Positions 37,072 through 47,005 of a stretch of 64,000 nt of DNA are shown in pieces. The first letter of the stretch is position 1. Each line of letters begins with the position of its first letter. Made by a program: the position numbers and the translations under genes. Source of the DNA: Puffinus mauretanicus (Eukaryota > Chordata > Aves > Procellariiformes > Procellariidae). The DNA lies in contig JAJKFH010003165.1 in the NCBI GenBank assembly GCA_023333565.1, positions 1,612,001 to 1,676,000 on the forward strand, given 5' to 3'. The notes under the pieces were generated by a model. The model did not search any database. It was not told the origin of the DNA and worked only from the letters and a program-made list of their open reading frames with translations.

Positions 37072-37099
37072 GGGGGGGTGGGGGGGGTGGGGGAAAGGG
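37072..37099 (+). repeat. G-rich tract with G-quadruplex potential
   Basis: Four G runs of 7, 8, 5 and 3 bases separated by single T or AAA, followed by further GGTGG motifs. The arrangement satisfies the simple G-quadruplex pattern of four runs of at least three G with short loops. No gene is associated. Confidence 0.8.
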
Positions 37100-37438
37100 T
37101 GGTGGCGGTAAGTTCCACATTTCTTAAAACACCACTGCTAATAATTCGAAAGGCAAGTTTCTTTATGAAAGCAGGCAGCAATTTTAAAGCAGCCACCGAC
37201 ACTGGAGAGCAAGGCAGAACCCTGGCAATTGTCTACAGCAGACACAGAAGACAGGGTGGTCCAACCCAACACCAGTAGCAACCAGGAAACTGGGAGGTGA
37301 CAGAGTGCCAGGAAGGGCACCAGACTGTATGAAAACCGGAGAGAGTAACAAACAAACCCAACAAATTCTTGGCAGAAGGACTCGGCGAAGAACACGAGGA
37401 AGTGTTTCAGACTCCAGCTGGGTATGCTGCTCCCAAAG

Positions 37439-37472
37439 AGGACAAGAAAAACAAAAGGACAAGAAAAACAAA
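37439..37472 (+). repeat. Perfect 17-bp tandem duplication (2 copies)
   Basis: The unit AGGACAAGAAAAACAAA occurs twice without mismatch. It is too short to assign to a family and is probably a slippage or short duplication event. Confidence 0.9.
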
Positions 37473-40400
37473 ACTGTTGCTGCTTTGCTGCTCTGAGTCA
37501 GTAGGTTAAGACCCGCACTTGTGCAACTCATCAGTGGGACTGAGGAGACCAACGTCTACTCATCCTTCCTTGCTCCACATCTCCTCCTTCCCACACCTCC
37601 CCCCAAATCCTGCCACTACTGCAGCACTTCCTCAGGAGGAGATGCCTGCAGTGGTTCATGTGCAGCAATGATGGTGAAGAGACACAGCAGGGACCAGTGA
37701 GTAACCGAGTTCTGATTACTTAAGAAAACAGGACAATGGAAAAATGGCACGAGTGACCTGATTATTGAGCTTAAGCCCCTTCTCAAAAATGAAAAGTATT
37801 TTTGTAACTTGTAATTCCACCTGTAAAAGTGCTCTATATTCTTGCTGTGTTGAATGCAGGTATCTCAGCATTCACTGGATCAGAGACCCAGTTTGGAGGC
37901 CATTAAAATACTGGTATTTCAGTACAGCGGCTACTTCATTTCCAGACAGATCAAGGCCCTATACATATCGTTGTCTCAACAACTGCCAAAGATGAATAAG
38001 CTACGACAACTACAGTTACAACATTATCAAGCCTTTATGCAAAATATTGAAAGCAAATTTCAAAGGCCGGTTTGTTTTCTGTCGATAGTTAAGACTCAGT
38101 TGTGCTTTCATAACTGAAAACCAGAAATTTTATAAAAGGTCAGGTGGTGGAAAAAAGTGATTACAAAAGGGAAAGTGGCAATCTAAGAACAAGGGAGGAA
38201 AAAAAAGGCTAAGATTAAGAACAGGATTTATATATAAAAATTTATTTAGGTGAAGTCACAAACAGTTTAATATCAATTTACAAACACTTCATGTTATGCA
38301 TATTATTGAAACTATCAAGAAAGGTAAAGGAGAGCAGAAAATGGCAGCTTTTTCCTGAAACAACTAAAGGCATACCCTTACCATCATGCGCGTTACTGGA
38401 TCATAGTATTACCTTGATCATAGTCCCTAGTATGCAAGGGAAAAGGAAAAGAGAACAAAATACTGAGATGTAGAATGATTAAACCGTGAACCAGTGAATA
38501 TGATCTTCATGAACACCAGACTACAAAGGTCTAGTCTGATGCTCAGGATCTTAAGTATTCTATGAGGATAAAACCAGAATAATCATTTAGGTCAATTATT
38601 ATATTTGATCAAGAATTTTGTAATGCACAATTGGGCTGTAACTGATTTCTGGCAATGACAGCAATGGTTAATGCATTTTTCAGAGAAGAATGGAGAGGCG
38701 GTATTGAGCCTCACAGAATAATTCTGTTGACAACCTGAGTTATTATACCACGTGTATGATACTGTTTCAAGTCAAGTATACATTTATGTTGCAGATATTC
38801 TCAATGAAATGGTAAAAGTAACAGCTGTAACAAGACAAGTGATGATTTATTTTTTTTAAAACAAATATAGTACATAGGCTTTTGAAGTGTCCGGTTGTGA
38901 TCTGCAAAGATCCAGGATTGCACACAAGTTTGCTCAAATGAGAAGGGTTAATCTGCGCATTAAATTGGCTTATACTTTCAAAGTAGTATTTTAGGGCAGG
39001 GTTCTCCTCCGGGAGACTGTTCCTGACCTCATTCAACCAATGTTCAATTTATTCACCTTCCTGAATCTTTGCCCTCTTTGGATAGTCTGTGACAAGTGCT
39101 GCGCTGCAGGAATTCCTGTTTTCCAGCAAACTGGCTTGCTCTGCAGGTTTGTAGTCCATTGTTACAATTGCTGATTGGGTAAAATGAATTTCCTACGTCT
39201 TCTCTAGCACAGCTTGCAACGCAACAGAAGCAGAGGTAAAAGAATGCACTAGAATACCAGAGCTCCACTTAAACACCAACGGAGTCAGGCTGTTGGCACC
39301 AATAAGAAATTCTGTATTTAACAAATCTGCAAATATTTAAAATCCAAAGTTAGTCAGTTTTATATATAAACTCACCCACTTAGTCTGACTGCCATCTCAA
39401 CTGGCCTTCTGTTTTCACGGAGTCTGGAAAAAAAAATTGAGAATTGTCTGAAGTTAATGCAAACATAAATGTGCAGAAATCAATCTCAGCTATCCTACAT
39501 ACGCGCCAATTATCACACTCAGACTAAAACTAGGGTTTCTCACTTTGTTCTTTCTGTGTAAAGCAAAGTTACAGCTCTTCATTGGTGCCTTAGAAAGGAC
39601 AGCTAGCTTCAAACATGACACTTTGTTTTCCTTGACTTTGTTTTTACTGGTTAACCTTCTGTGGAACTGCAGGACCAGAGATAACAAGCACTGCATCAAG
39701 CTGAAATTTAAGGAGCGTTCGACTGAAAGGGGAAATGAAATCCGGTCAGGCTGCCTAATGCTATCCCTTGAAATTATGAAAACAAAATCAGTTCAAACAA
39801 ACAATCTGGAAGAAAAGGTCTTTGTAAAACACCTCCTCTTCCTCTTGACAGCATGAATGTGGAAAAGGTTAGGTTCTGGCCACAGCCATAAGCCCATAAA
39901 AGGTTATTCTCTCCCATTTTAATTCTCTGATTCTTTTGCCCAAATGTGAAGTCACATCTTATTTCTCTGAAGTAGTTTTACACAACATAATTAGAGCTTG
40001 CAAGGAGCTGGGGAGGTGCAGGGGAAACCCAGAGGTCACCTCCAAGAGTGCAACATTTCCTTGTTGCTGCCTTGCCAATGACAAACTCATGCTTCGTCCT
40101 AGGCCTCATCTACATTTAACAGCTGCTCAAACCATTATTTCAATTAAGGACTTTTGTCCTCTTTTAAACAGTTACAAGAGACTATGTGCTACCAATTAAA
40201 AACTGCTCTAATAATAGAAAGGCAGTTGAACCCACATTGAACAATTGCACAACTTTTACTTTTGCTTTTCATTGTGCTGCTAAAGCACTACTGTTTTTAC
40301 AAACATTAAACTTTCGGTATTTCATGAACTATTTAGTTAAAATAAACACGTTTAATTTTTCTTTACACCATTTCTGGTTGCTTCTTCCACATACGAGGGG

Positions 40401-41484
40401 GGAAAAATAAAAAAAATCAATGTCACTGCTAAAATTAACTGGAAAATTTCCACGAAACCAAAGGGGATCGAGACCTCTGGTGCCTCAGCAGACAACAGTG
40501 CAAAGCTTTGCACTGACAGGCCGGCTACTGTGGAAGAAGTTACAAATCTGGTTAACACGACAAGCTGAAGATCCAGTCTCGGATGAGATGAAAGCTATGA
40601 GCTACTGCCTGTCTGGTGCTCACATAAGATCCACGGCAAAACAAGAATTGAGCTGTTGTTCTTGAGAATGGAGAAATCTAAACAGAGGTATCAGAACAAG
40701 CTGCATAAATCTAGAGCATCAACCACAGAAGGCGCCAAGGCCACAAGGCCTGCACTGGGACCTGTTACACTATCTGCTGCGTGGTGTTTGCGCCCTTTCT
40801 TTATTGCACGTCAGCCCAGAGAAGTCACTTTCGACAGGTACCCAAGTCAGGACTTGGTGTGACACACCAAACACTTGCCGCAGATGCCCTGAAAAAGGGC
40901 CCTCCCTTTCCAGATCAGGCTAACAAAGTCCAACAACACAGCCACTCCTCTGCGCCGACAATCCCGGGGCAGCAGAGCATCTGATGAGCTAGCAACAACC
41001 CTTCAGGAACGCAAAGGTTCTTCCTACGGTCCTAAAAAAATTGCTTAGGAAAAAATACAGCCAATATAAGAGAATCTCCCTACCATCATTCAGCTGGCAT
41101 GAAAATCAACATTAGTGGTCAGCACTTTCTGTGCTGGGGATTTGAGAGACTACAGCCACCAGTACAAGAGAAGCAGCACAACCCCTAACACACGCAGGCA
41201 GCCCTTTGTACCAGCGGAGCTCGCTGTCACGGCTCAGGCAGCCGAGAGGGTAGATCCGCCCGCATACATCAGAGGTTACATCAATTCAGTGACGCGCGAT
41301 GCCTATACTGAAAGCAAAACCTTAACGTACACAAAATCTTCCCTACTTCCCCTAAACACACCCACCATCTTTTCCCACAAAACAGGCCAGAACTTGTGGA
41401 TTAAAGCTACTGAGTCCCAAACCAGGTTAGATCTCCAAATCACAGTGAATTTGCAAGCTGTGGCCATTCATAGTGAAGTTTATC

Positions 41485-41490
41485 TTTATT
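41485..41490 (-). terminator. Possible polyadenylation signal (AATAAA) for the minus-strand gene at 42013
   Basis: The plus strand reads TTTATT, so the minus strand carries AATAAA about 520 bases beyond the stop codon at 42013. Another AATAAA on the same strand lies near 40798-40803. The hexamer is common in AT-rich DNA by chance and no strong downstream GU-rich element was seen. Confidence 0.25.
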
Positions 41491-42012
41491 CACATAATTT
41501 TTCTGGCCTCCCACAGAGCCTGCAACTACCACACGCTCCCATAGTAACTGTAGAGTCTGTACTCTTTGTCTGTACATGCGCGCATCTGTATGGCTGAGAA
41601 AGTTAATTCTTTAAAGACAACTCAGGAAAAAAACCACACCATCCTGAAGTCTTCAGGAAAATGCAATTATATACCAGGGGAGGGAATTACTGGGGTTCCT
41701 AACTACTGGTGGCCAGAGCAATAAACGCTACAAACAATTATTTGCTGAGCGCGTGCTTTTTTCTCCAGCAATGCCCACACCTCCCATGGTGGCCAGCCGG
41801 ACAGCCGTGTGGCCCCAGCAGGTACGGCGCTGTGCCTCGCCAACTGACGCCGTGGCCCTACAGTTAGCACGAGCAAAGGGTCAACGCCATGACGCGGGAG
41901 CTGCTGACCAATTTGAGGGCACCCCAACCGCCCTCTTCTCCTCTTCCCCTCCGAGGGGACACCGTGCCCAGCCAGGGGAGCGGGGAAACGCGCCGCCGTG
42001 GCCGCCGGCCCG

Positions 42013-43116
42013 TCACACCTGGCTTTTCTCCTCCTGCTTGGGGCTCTGGGACGGTGGTGGCGGCGGCGGCGGGGCCGGCGAGGCCTGCGTCTCGCCCTCA
42101 GCACGCGGCTGCCTGCTGATGAGCGACTTGAGGGGTGCCATCCACTTCATCCAGAGGTCGAGGTCGACGTCGCCCCAGGGCAGGGTGGGGTCTTTGGCCG
42201 CCCGCCGCCGAAAGTCCTCGTCGTAGTTCATCCACGAGGTGCCCCCGTAGGTGGCGTGCAGCTTGCGGATGGTGTCCAGGTACTTGAACATGGCTCCGCA
42301 GCGCGCCGGGTGCTTCTCGCACAGCACGCTGGCGTACACCAGGAAGGCCGAGACCCACTGGTCCAGCGTGTCCCCCGGGCGCGGGCCGTGCTCGGGGGCC
42401 AGCTCTGTGTGGAGCAAGGAAAAGAGGTCAATGAACTCCCCCCGCCAGATCCGCTCCTTGGTGGCCTTGGCCAGCTGGTAGCCCAGCGGCCGCCGCAGCC
42501 CCACGTAGGGGGTGGCCGCCGCCTCCGCCGCCGAAGCCGCCGCCGCCTCGCCCTGCCCCGCCGCCGCGGCCGCCGCCGCCGCCGGACCCCCGGCCGCGCC
42601 GCTCGCCGCCGCCGCCGCCGCCGCCTCGGCGCAGGGGCTGGCCGCCGCCGCCGCCGCCCCCAGCGCGGCCTGCCGCTCCAGCCAGCGCGGGTTCACGTAG
42701 ACGGTCCGCAGGCGCGGCGCGGCCCCCGCCGCCGCCGCCCGCCCCGAGCCCTCGGCGCCGGGCTGGAGGCGCAGCACGGCCAGGGCGGCCGGCGCGCCGG
42801 CGGGCAGGTCGCTGCCCTCCCGCCGCGGGGCCGGCTGGGCCGCCGCCGGCACCTGGAGCAGCGAGGGCGCCGCCCAGGGCGGGGAGCCGCCCCTAGGCCC
42901 GGCCGCCGCCGCCAGCGCCTCTAGGCCCGGGAGGCCGAGCCGCGAGCCGGGCGCCACCGCGCCGAGCACCCATCGGGTCTCGGCGATCCCGGCGCGGTCC
43001 CGGGGGCTCCGCGACCTCCCCTCCTCCCGGCGCCCGGCGAGGGCCGTCCCCAGCGTCAGGGGGGCCGCGGTTCCGGCCCGGCGCCGACGGCGGCTCCGCC
43101 GCCTCCCACGTGGCAT
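42013..43116 (-). CDS. Candidate domesticated retroelement gene: intronless protein with a gag-like C-terminal domain
   Basis: Intact 367-codon minus-strand ORF starting at the ATG at 43116 (MPRGRRRSRRRRR). The same frame stays open to an ATG at 43446 (477 codons), but that ATG lies outside the CpG island in poor context. Residues 1-13 are very basic. About 140-200 are poly-alanine-rich. Residues 202-326 (42139-42513) form a compositionally normal domain with ERIWRGEFIDLFSLLH, LDQWVSAFLVYASVLCEKHP, FKYLDTIRKLHATYGG, SWMNYDEDFRRR and DLDLWMKWM. The tail is proline-rich and ends KQEEKSQV. The spacing W..AF.....EKHP...Y.DTIR...GG..W..YDE.FR resembles, from memory, the gag-like proteins encoded beside tyrosine-recombinase (DIRS-type) retroelements. 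No recombinase, RT or terminal repeats are seen. CAG-GTGTGA at the stop could also be a splice donor, giving a different C terminus. The function is unknown. Confidence 0.6.
   Translation of the reverse strand: MPRGRRRSRRRRRAGTAAPLTLGTALAGRREEGRSRSPRDRAGIAETRWVLGAVAPGSRLGLPGLEALAAAAGPRGGSPPWAAPSLLQVPAAAQPAPRREGSDLPAGAPAALAVLRLQPGAEGSGRAAAAGAAPRLRTVYVNPRWLERQAALGAAAAAASPCAEAAAAAAASGAAGGPAAAAAAAAGQGEAAAASAAEAAATPYVGLRRPLGYQLAKATKERIWRGEFIDLFSLLHTELAPEHGPRPGDTLDQWVSAFLVYASVLCEKHPARCGAMFKYLDTIRKLHATYGGTSWMNYDEDFRRRAAKDPTLPWGDVDLDLWMKWMAPLKSLISRQPRAEGETQASPAPPPPPPPSQSPKQEEKSQV
42502..42668. repeat. (GCC)n-rich interrupted trinucleotide tracts encoding poly-alanine
   Basis: Runs of GCC/CGC triplets, interrupted by single substitutions, encode several alanine stretches of 5-9 residues in the minus-strand ORF at 42013-43116. 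The purity is imperfect, so part of the tract may be stabilised. GC triplet expansions inside coding sequence are prone to length polymorphism and to assembly error. Confidence 0.8.
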
Positions 43117-43221
43117 CGGCGCGGCGGCTGCGGGCAGGGCGCGCGGCGGGGGGCGGGGGCTACGGCCCGGCGGGGCGGGGCCGGGGCGGGGCCTGCCTCC
43201 CCGCCCCCCGCGGCTCGGCGC

Positions 43222-43271
43222 CCCCGGCCCCGGCCCCGGCCCCGGCCCCCCCGGCCCCGGCCCCGGCCCGG
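43222..43271. repeat. GGGGCC hexanucleotide repeat (about seven interrupted units)
   Basis: The plus strand has four perfect CCCCGG units (43222-43245), an interruption with extra C, then two perfect units and a partial one. Read on the minus strand this is (GGGGCC)n, a strong G-quadruplex-former. It lies just upstream of the predicted start at 43116, probably in the 5' leader or promoter. If the longer frame from 43446 were used it would encode an alternating Gly-Pro stretch. Confidence 0.85.
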
Positions 43272-43476
43272 CAAGGCTCAGCCCCGAGTGGCGTGAGCCG
43301 GGGTGGGTGAGAGCCCGCTGCTGCGCCCCGGCGTGCCGGGCGTGCGCATCTCGGCGGCGGCCGGCGGTGAGCGGGAGAGTTAAGCGGTTCCAGGGTGTCG
43401 CATAGGTGTGTACTGTTTGGCAACTTAAACGCTGGGCTTGGAGCATATAACATATCTAGGTTGTATCTCTATACCT

Positions 43477-43650
43477 AAAAAAAAAAAAAGTATATATAGT
43501 GTCTCTCTATATACACACTATACATATACACTATACATATACACTATATATAAAAAAGTATATATATAGTTATATATATACTATATAGTGTATATATACA
43601 TACACTATATATACAACTATATAGATATACACTGCCGTATAGTAGGTATA
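43477..43650. repeat. TATA-rich, partly palindromic simple-sequence block
   Basis: A 13-base A run (43477-43489) is followed by about 150 bases built almost entirely of TATATA, ACTATA and TATACAC segments. It includes self-complementary stretches around 43575-43615 such as ACTATATAGTGTATATATAC. This block can extrude hairpins or cruciforms. It sits about 100 bases from the edge of the CpG island. Confidence 0.85.
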
Positions 43651-44861
43651 CAGTAGCAGTCACTCATGTCATTATTATTGCTTCAGTGCAGCAAACTTTT
43701 GGAGGAGTAATGACATTCCATCACTTTTCCCTTTCAGCATAAATGAGCATCTTTTTATAGAAAATGGCTTTTTTTTTTTTAAGGGTGCTATCACCCAGAT
43801 TCAGCTGTCCTAGGTAAGCACTGAGTAGCCAATCTCGGCAAACACTTGCCAAGACACCTCCGGGTGTCTCGGCAACTGACCTGCAGAGTCCTGTGCCGGG
43901 TAAGAAACAGGGGAACGTGAGGACTCTACGGGAGACGCAGCCCTACGGGCAATTTCCTTCCCAGTCACGTCAAAACACTTTCTGCGCTAGCATGGCACAG
44001 CCGTACACATCTGACCAAGGTCACTGCCAAAACACACGGTGGCCTCTTGTAGAAACAGGACCAGGCCATCGCAGTACTCGGTCACCGCCTAGGTGAAGGT
44101 CAAACACCACAGGAGCCAAAGCTGGGTGCTGGCTCCCCGTCTGGACTTAAATTAGGCACCCACTCCCCAGCTGCTTCCACGAACGCTTCTGGAGCACTTT
44201 CTCCTCTGCAGAAGCAGCTGTGAACGTTGTGCTGAAATGCCTACAGATCACTTCCACTGTAATAGAGACACAAGTTCTATAAAAAACGTAACAGCTCTTC
44301 CGTCTTCACAGAAAAACTGGAAGAGCTAAATTTAGATATAAGTCTTTTTGTCCAAAAAATCAAATCCCAGGAATTACAAAGTTAAGAATTCTTCTGTAAG
44401 AAAAAAGTATGGTAAAGGAGTGGTTTCGCTCTTTTTTATGCTTAATAAATTCTAAAGAAATAATAAGAATAACAAAATGCTCCTATTTTCTAATTCACCC
44501 TTATTTTCAGGGATGTGTTCAGAAGTCTGAACCAAGTAGACATTGCTTAATTCTTGAGATGAATACACTCATATTTTGATAAACAACTATTTTTTAAAAA
44601 AATGCTACCAAAACGGGTACAACTGTGATGAGCTTTTAAATATTTTTATTTTAAATTCTGTCCAGTATCTCCTTATAATTCCAGATGAATGGGGCATTAA
44701 TAACACCAGAGATTGTTAAAATAACAATAACACCATAACTTCTCTAAAACTTTCCCATGCAGCAGGCTTGCTAGTAAGTCAGGTGATACGCTTTTTACAA
44801 AATCCCTGAAAATTTTCTGAAGGTTAAGGTTTTCTTGACTTTAATCCAAAATTCATATTTG
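43651..44861. other. Intergenic stretch without a recognised gene
   Basis: No coding exon, RNA gene or repeat recognised. The left part is AT-rich and 43850-44200 is of ordinary composition. Confidence 0.5.
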
Positions 44862-46363
44862 GTTAGAACCACAGAGGCATTCAAGTTGGAGGGAACCTTG
44901 AGAGGTCTCTAGTCCAACCTCCTGCTCAAAGCAGGGTAAAAACTAAACTAAGACAAGGTTGCTCAGTACATTGTCCAGTCAGGTCTTGAAAACCACCAAC
45001 GATGGAGATTCCACAACTTGTTCCAGTGCTTAATAATCCTCCGTGATTTTTTTTTTCCTTAGGCGCAATCCTGTTTCAGTTTATGACCACTGTCTGTCAT
45101 CCACTCACTCTGCACTTCAGTACACAGCCTGGCTCCACTGTCTTGATAACCACTGGCAGGTACTGGAAGGCTGCTATTGGGTTTCCCTTCCCCGGCCTGA
45201 ACAACTCCAGCTTTCCTGGCATCTCCTCACAGGGCAAATGTTCCAGCTCCCAACTGTCTTGGTGGCCCTCCAAGGGACGGACTTGCTGAAGTTTATCAAG
45301 GTCCTCCTCAATTGGGGGCACCCAAACTAGACACAGTGTTCCAGATGAGGTCTGTTGAATGCTGTGTAAAAGGCAATAATCACTTCCCTTGGTCTATTGA
45401 CTACACTTCTGTTGATGCAGCCCGGGATGCTGCTAGCCTTCATCCCTGCCAGGGCTCCCTGCTGGCTCATGTTTGGCCTATTGGCTACCAGGCCACCCAG
45501 GGTCCTTCCCACCAGAGCTGCTCCCCAGCCTGTCAGTGCCTGGCCCGTAGAAATGCAGAGAGTTAGTCCATACCAAGTGCATTTATCGTCGCTGACTTTC
45601 ATAAGATCCCTGTTTTCCCACCCATCTGGCCTACCTAGGCCCTTCTGAATGGCAGCCCTGCCCTGGAGCGTGTTTAATTTGATGTTGTCCACGAACTGGA
45701 TGAGAGTGCACTCTGTATCCTCCTCCAGGCTATTGATATGGATATTAAAGAGGACAGGTCTCAAGATAGACTTCTGAAGAACTTCACTTGTAACCAGCTT
45801 CCAGGTAGAGTATGAACCATTAATCACTATGATCCAATCAGTTTTTGTCTCATCTAATTGTCTCAACAAGGAAGCTGTGGGAGACCATGCCAAAAGCCTC
45901 CTAGCCACTGCTCTCCCATCATCCATGGATCAAGGCAGGTGATCAGGTTGGTGACTGGGTCTTTCCAGTCACCTTCTTCTCCACTATATGCCCAGAAATG
46001 GCTCCCAAAAGAACTTGCTTTTATGATTTTCCCAAAGTGAAGCTCACCAGCCTGTAGCTCCTTGGATTGTTCATGCTCTTTTTGAAGAGAGGTGCAACAT
46101 TTAGCCTTTTTCAGCCATTAGGTACCTCTCCAAATCTCCATGACCTTTCAAACATAAAAAGTGGCCTTGCAGTGACATCAGCCAGCTGTCTGAGCACCCT
46201 CAGGGGCATCGCAGCTGGTTCCCCAGACTTGCATGGGCTGGGACTCCTCAAGAAAAGATCCCTGACTTGGTCCTTTTCCACTATTGACAGATTCTTTTCT
46301 CCTTGAGGCACAAAGTGCTGGGAGACTTTGTTGGTGAAGATCAAGGCAAAGAAGGCATTAAGC
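44862..46363 (-). mobile_element. Old CR1 LINE, 3' portion, minus strand
   Basis: The plus strand begins with the reverse complement of a CR1 3' end: GAACCACAGAGGCATTCAAG, then GTCCAACCTCCTGCTCAAAG. It continues through the C-terminal and RT regions. The minus-strand frame 45327-45926 shows LRPVLFNIHINSLEED, an RT box reading FVDN (45684-45695) in place of FADD, and a C-terminal RPHLEHCV. Many frame breaks mark it as inactive. It is a different, older subfamily from the copy at 30771-34518. It is interrupted at 46364 by a younger CR1 and resumes at 46787. Confidence 0.85.
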
Positions 46364-46786
46364 AGAATCACAGAATCATTTAGATTGGAAAAGACCTTTA
46401 AGAGCTTCGAGTCCAACCGTAAACGTAACACTGCCAACAGCATCACTAAACCATGTCCCTAAGTGCCACGTCTACATGCCTTTCAAATATCCCCAGGGAT
46501 GGTGACTCAACCACTTCCCTGGGCAGCCTGTGCTAGTGTCTGACAACCCTTATGGTGAAGAAATTTTTCCTAATGTCCAATCTAAACCTCCCCTGGCGCA
46601 ACTTGAGGCCGTTTCCTCTCATCCCATCCCTTGTTACTTGGGAGAAGAGACCAACACCCACCTCACTTCAACCTTCTTTCAGGTAGTTGTAGAGCGCGAT
46701 GAGGTCTCCGCTGAGCTTCCTCTTCTCGAGACTAAACAGTCCCAGTTCCCTCAGCCACTCCTCATAAGGCTTGTGCTCTATACCCT
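46364..46786 (-). mobile_element. Younger CR1 3' fragment nested in the old CR1, minus strand
   Basis: The plus strand starts CAGAATCACAGAATCATTTA, the reverse complement of the CR1 tail. It then matches the 3' region of the copy ending at 34518 closely, including the segments read there as [17 protein letters not shown] and [16 protein letters not shown]. It is 5' truncated to about 420 bases, the common fate of CR1 insertions. Both flanks belong to the older CR1, which shows the order of events. Confidence 0.88.
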
Positions 46787-47005
46787 CAGTCTTGTCTGTG
46801 TCTGTTGTCACTAAGTCACTAAGTCACCTGCTGCTTTCAGCAGAGATCCCACATCTTCCTTGTTTATTCTTTCACCGCTACTGTGGTGGTAGAAGCTGCT
46901 CTTGTTGCCCTTGACATCCTTTGCTGTTTTACCAACAGCTGAGCTTTGGCTTCCCAAGCACCATGCCTGTATGCCCAGGGAATGCTTCTATATTCCTGCT
47001 CTGTG
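46787..47005 (-). mobile_element. Old CR1 LINE, continuation after the nested insertion, minus strand
   Basis: The text CTTCCTTGTTTATTCTTTCA, then CCCTTGACATCCTTTGC and ATGCTTCTATATTCCTG, follows the CR1 consensus order directly upstream (in element sense) of the segment ending at 46363. The two blocks are therefore one element split by the younger insert. The right boundary is approximate. Confidence 0.72.

Larger units (their letters stand above)
34519..41990. other. Intergenic stretch without a supported gene
   Basis: About 7.5 kb with no recognisable coding exon. It contains a G-rich tract at 37072-37099, a 2 x 17 bp tandem repeat at 37439-37472 and an A-rich stretch near 36480. The right end may include the 3' untranslated region of the minus-strand gene at 42013, with a possible AATAAA signal at 41485-41490. 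Confidence 0.5.
42000..43380. promoter_or_regulatory. CpG island covering the retroelement-like ORF
   Basis: Dense CpG content throughout, ending abruptly at AT-rich DNA near 43400. The island spans the whole open frame and its presumed 5' leader, so the TSS for leftward transcription is expected at about 43130-43350. CpG survival indicates low germline methylation, which is unusual for a silenced mobile element and more like a used promoter. The boundaries are visual estimates. Confidence 0.7.

Noticed and set aside
41998..42924. A 308-codon plus-strand frame opposite the gag-like ORF
   Set aside because: It is arginine/glycine-rich and shadows the minus-strand frame, which carries the compositionally normal domain.
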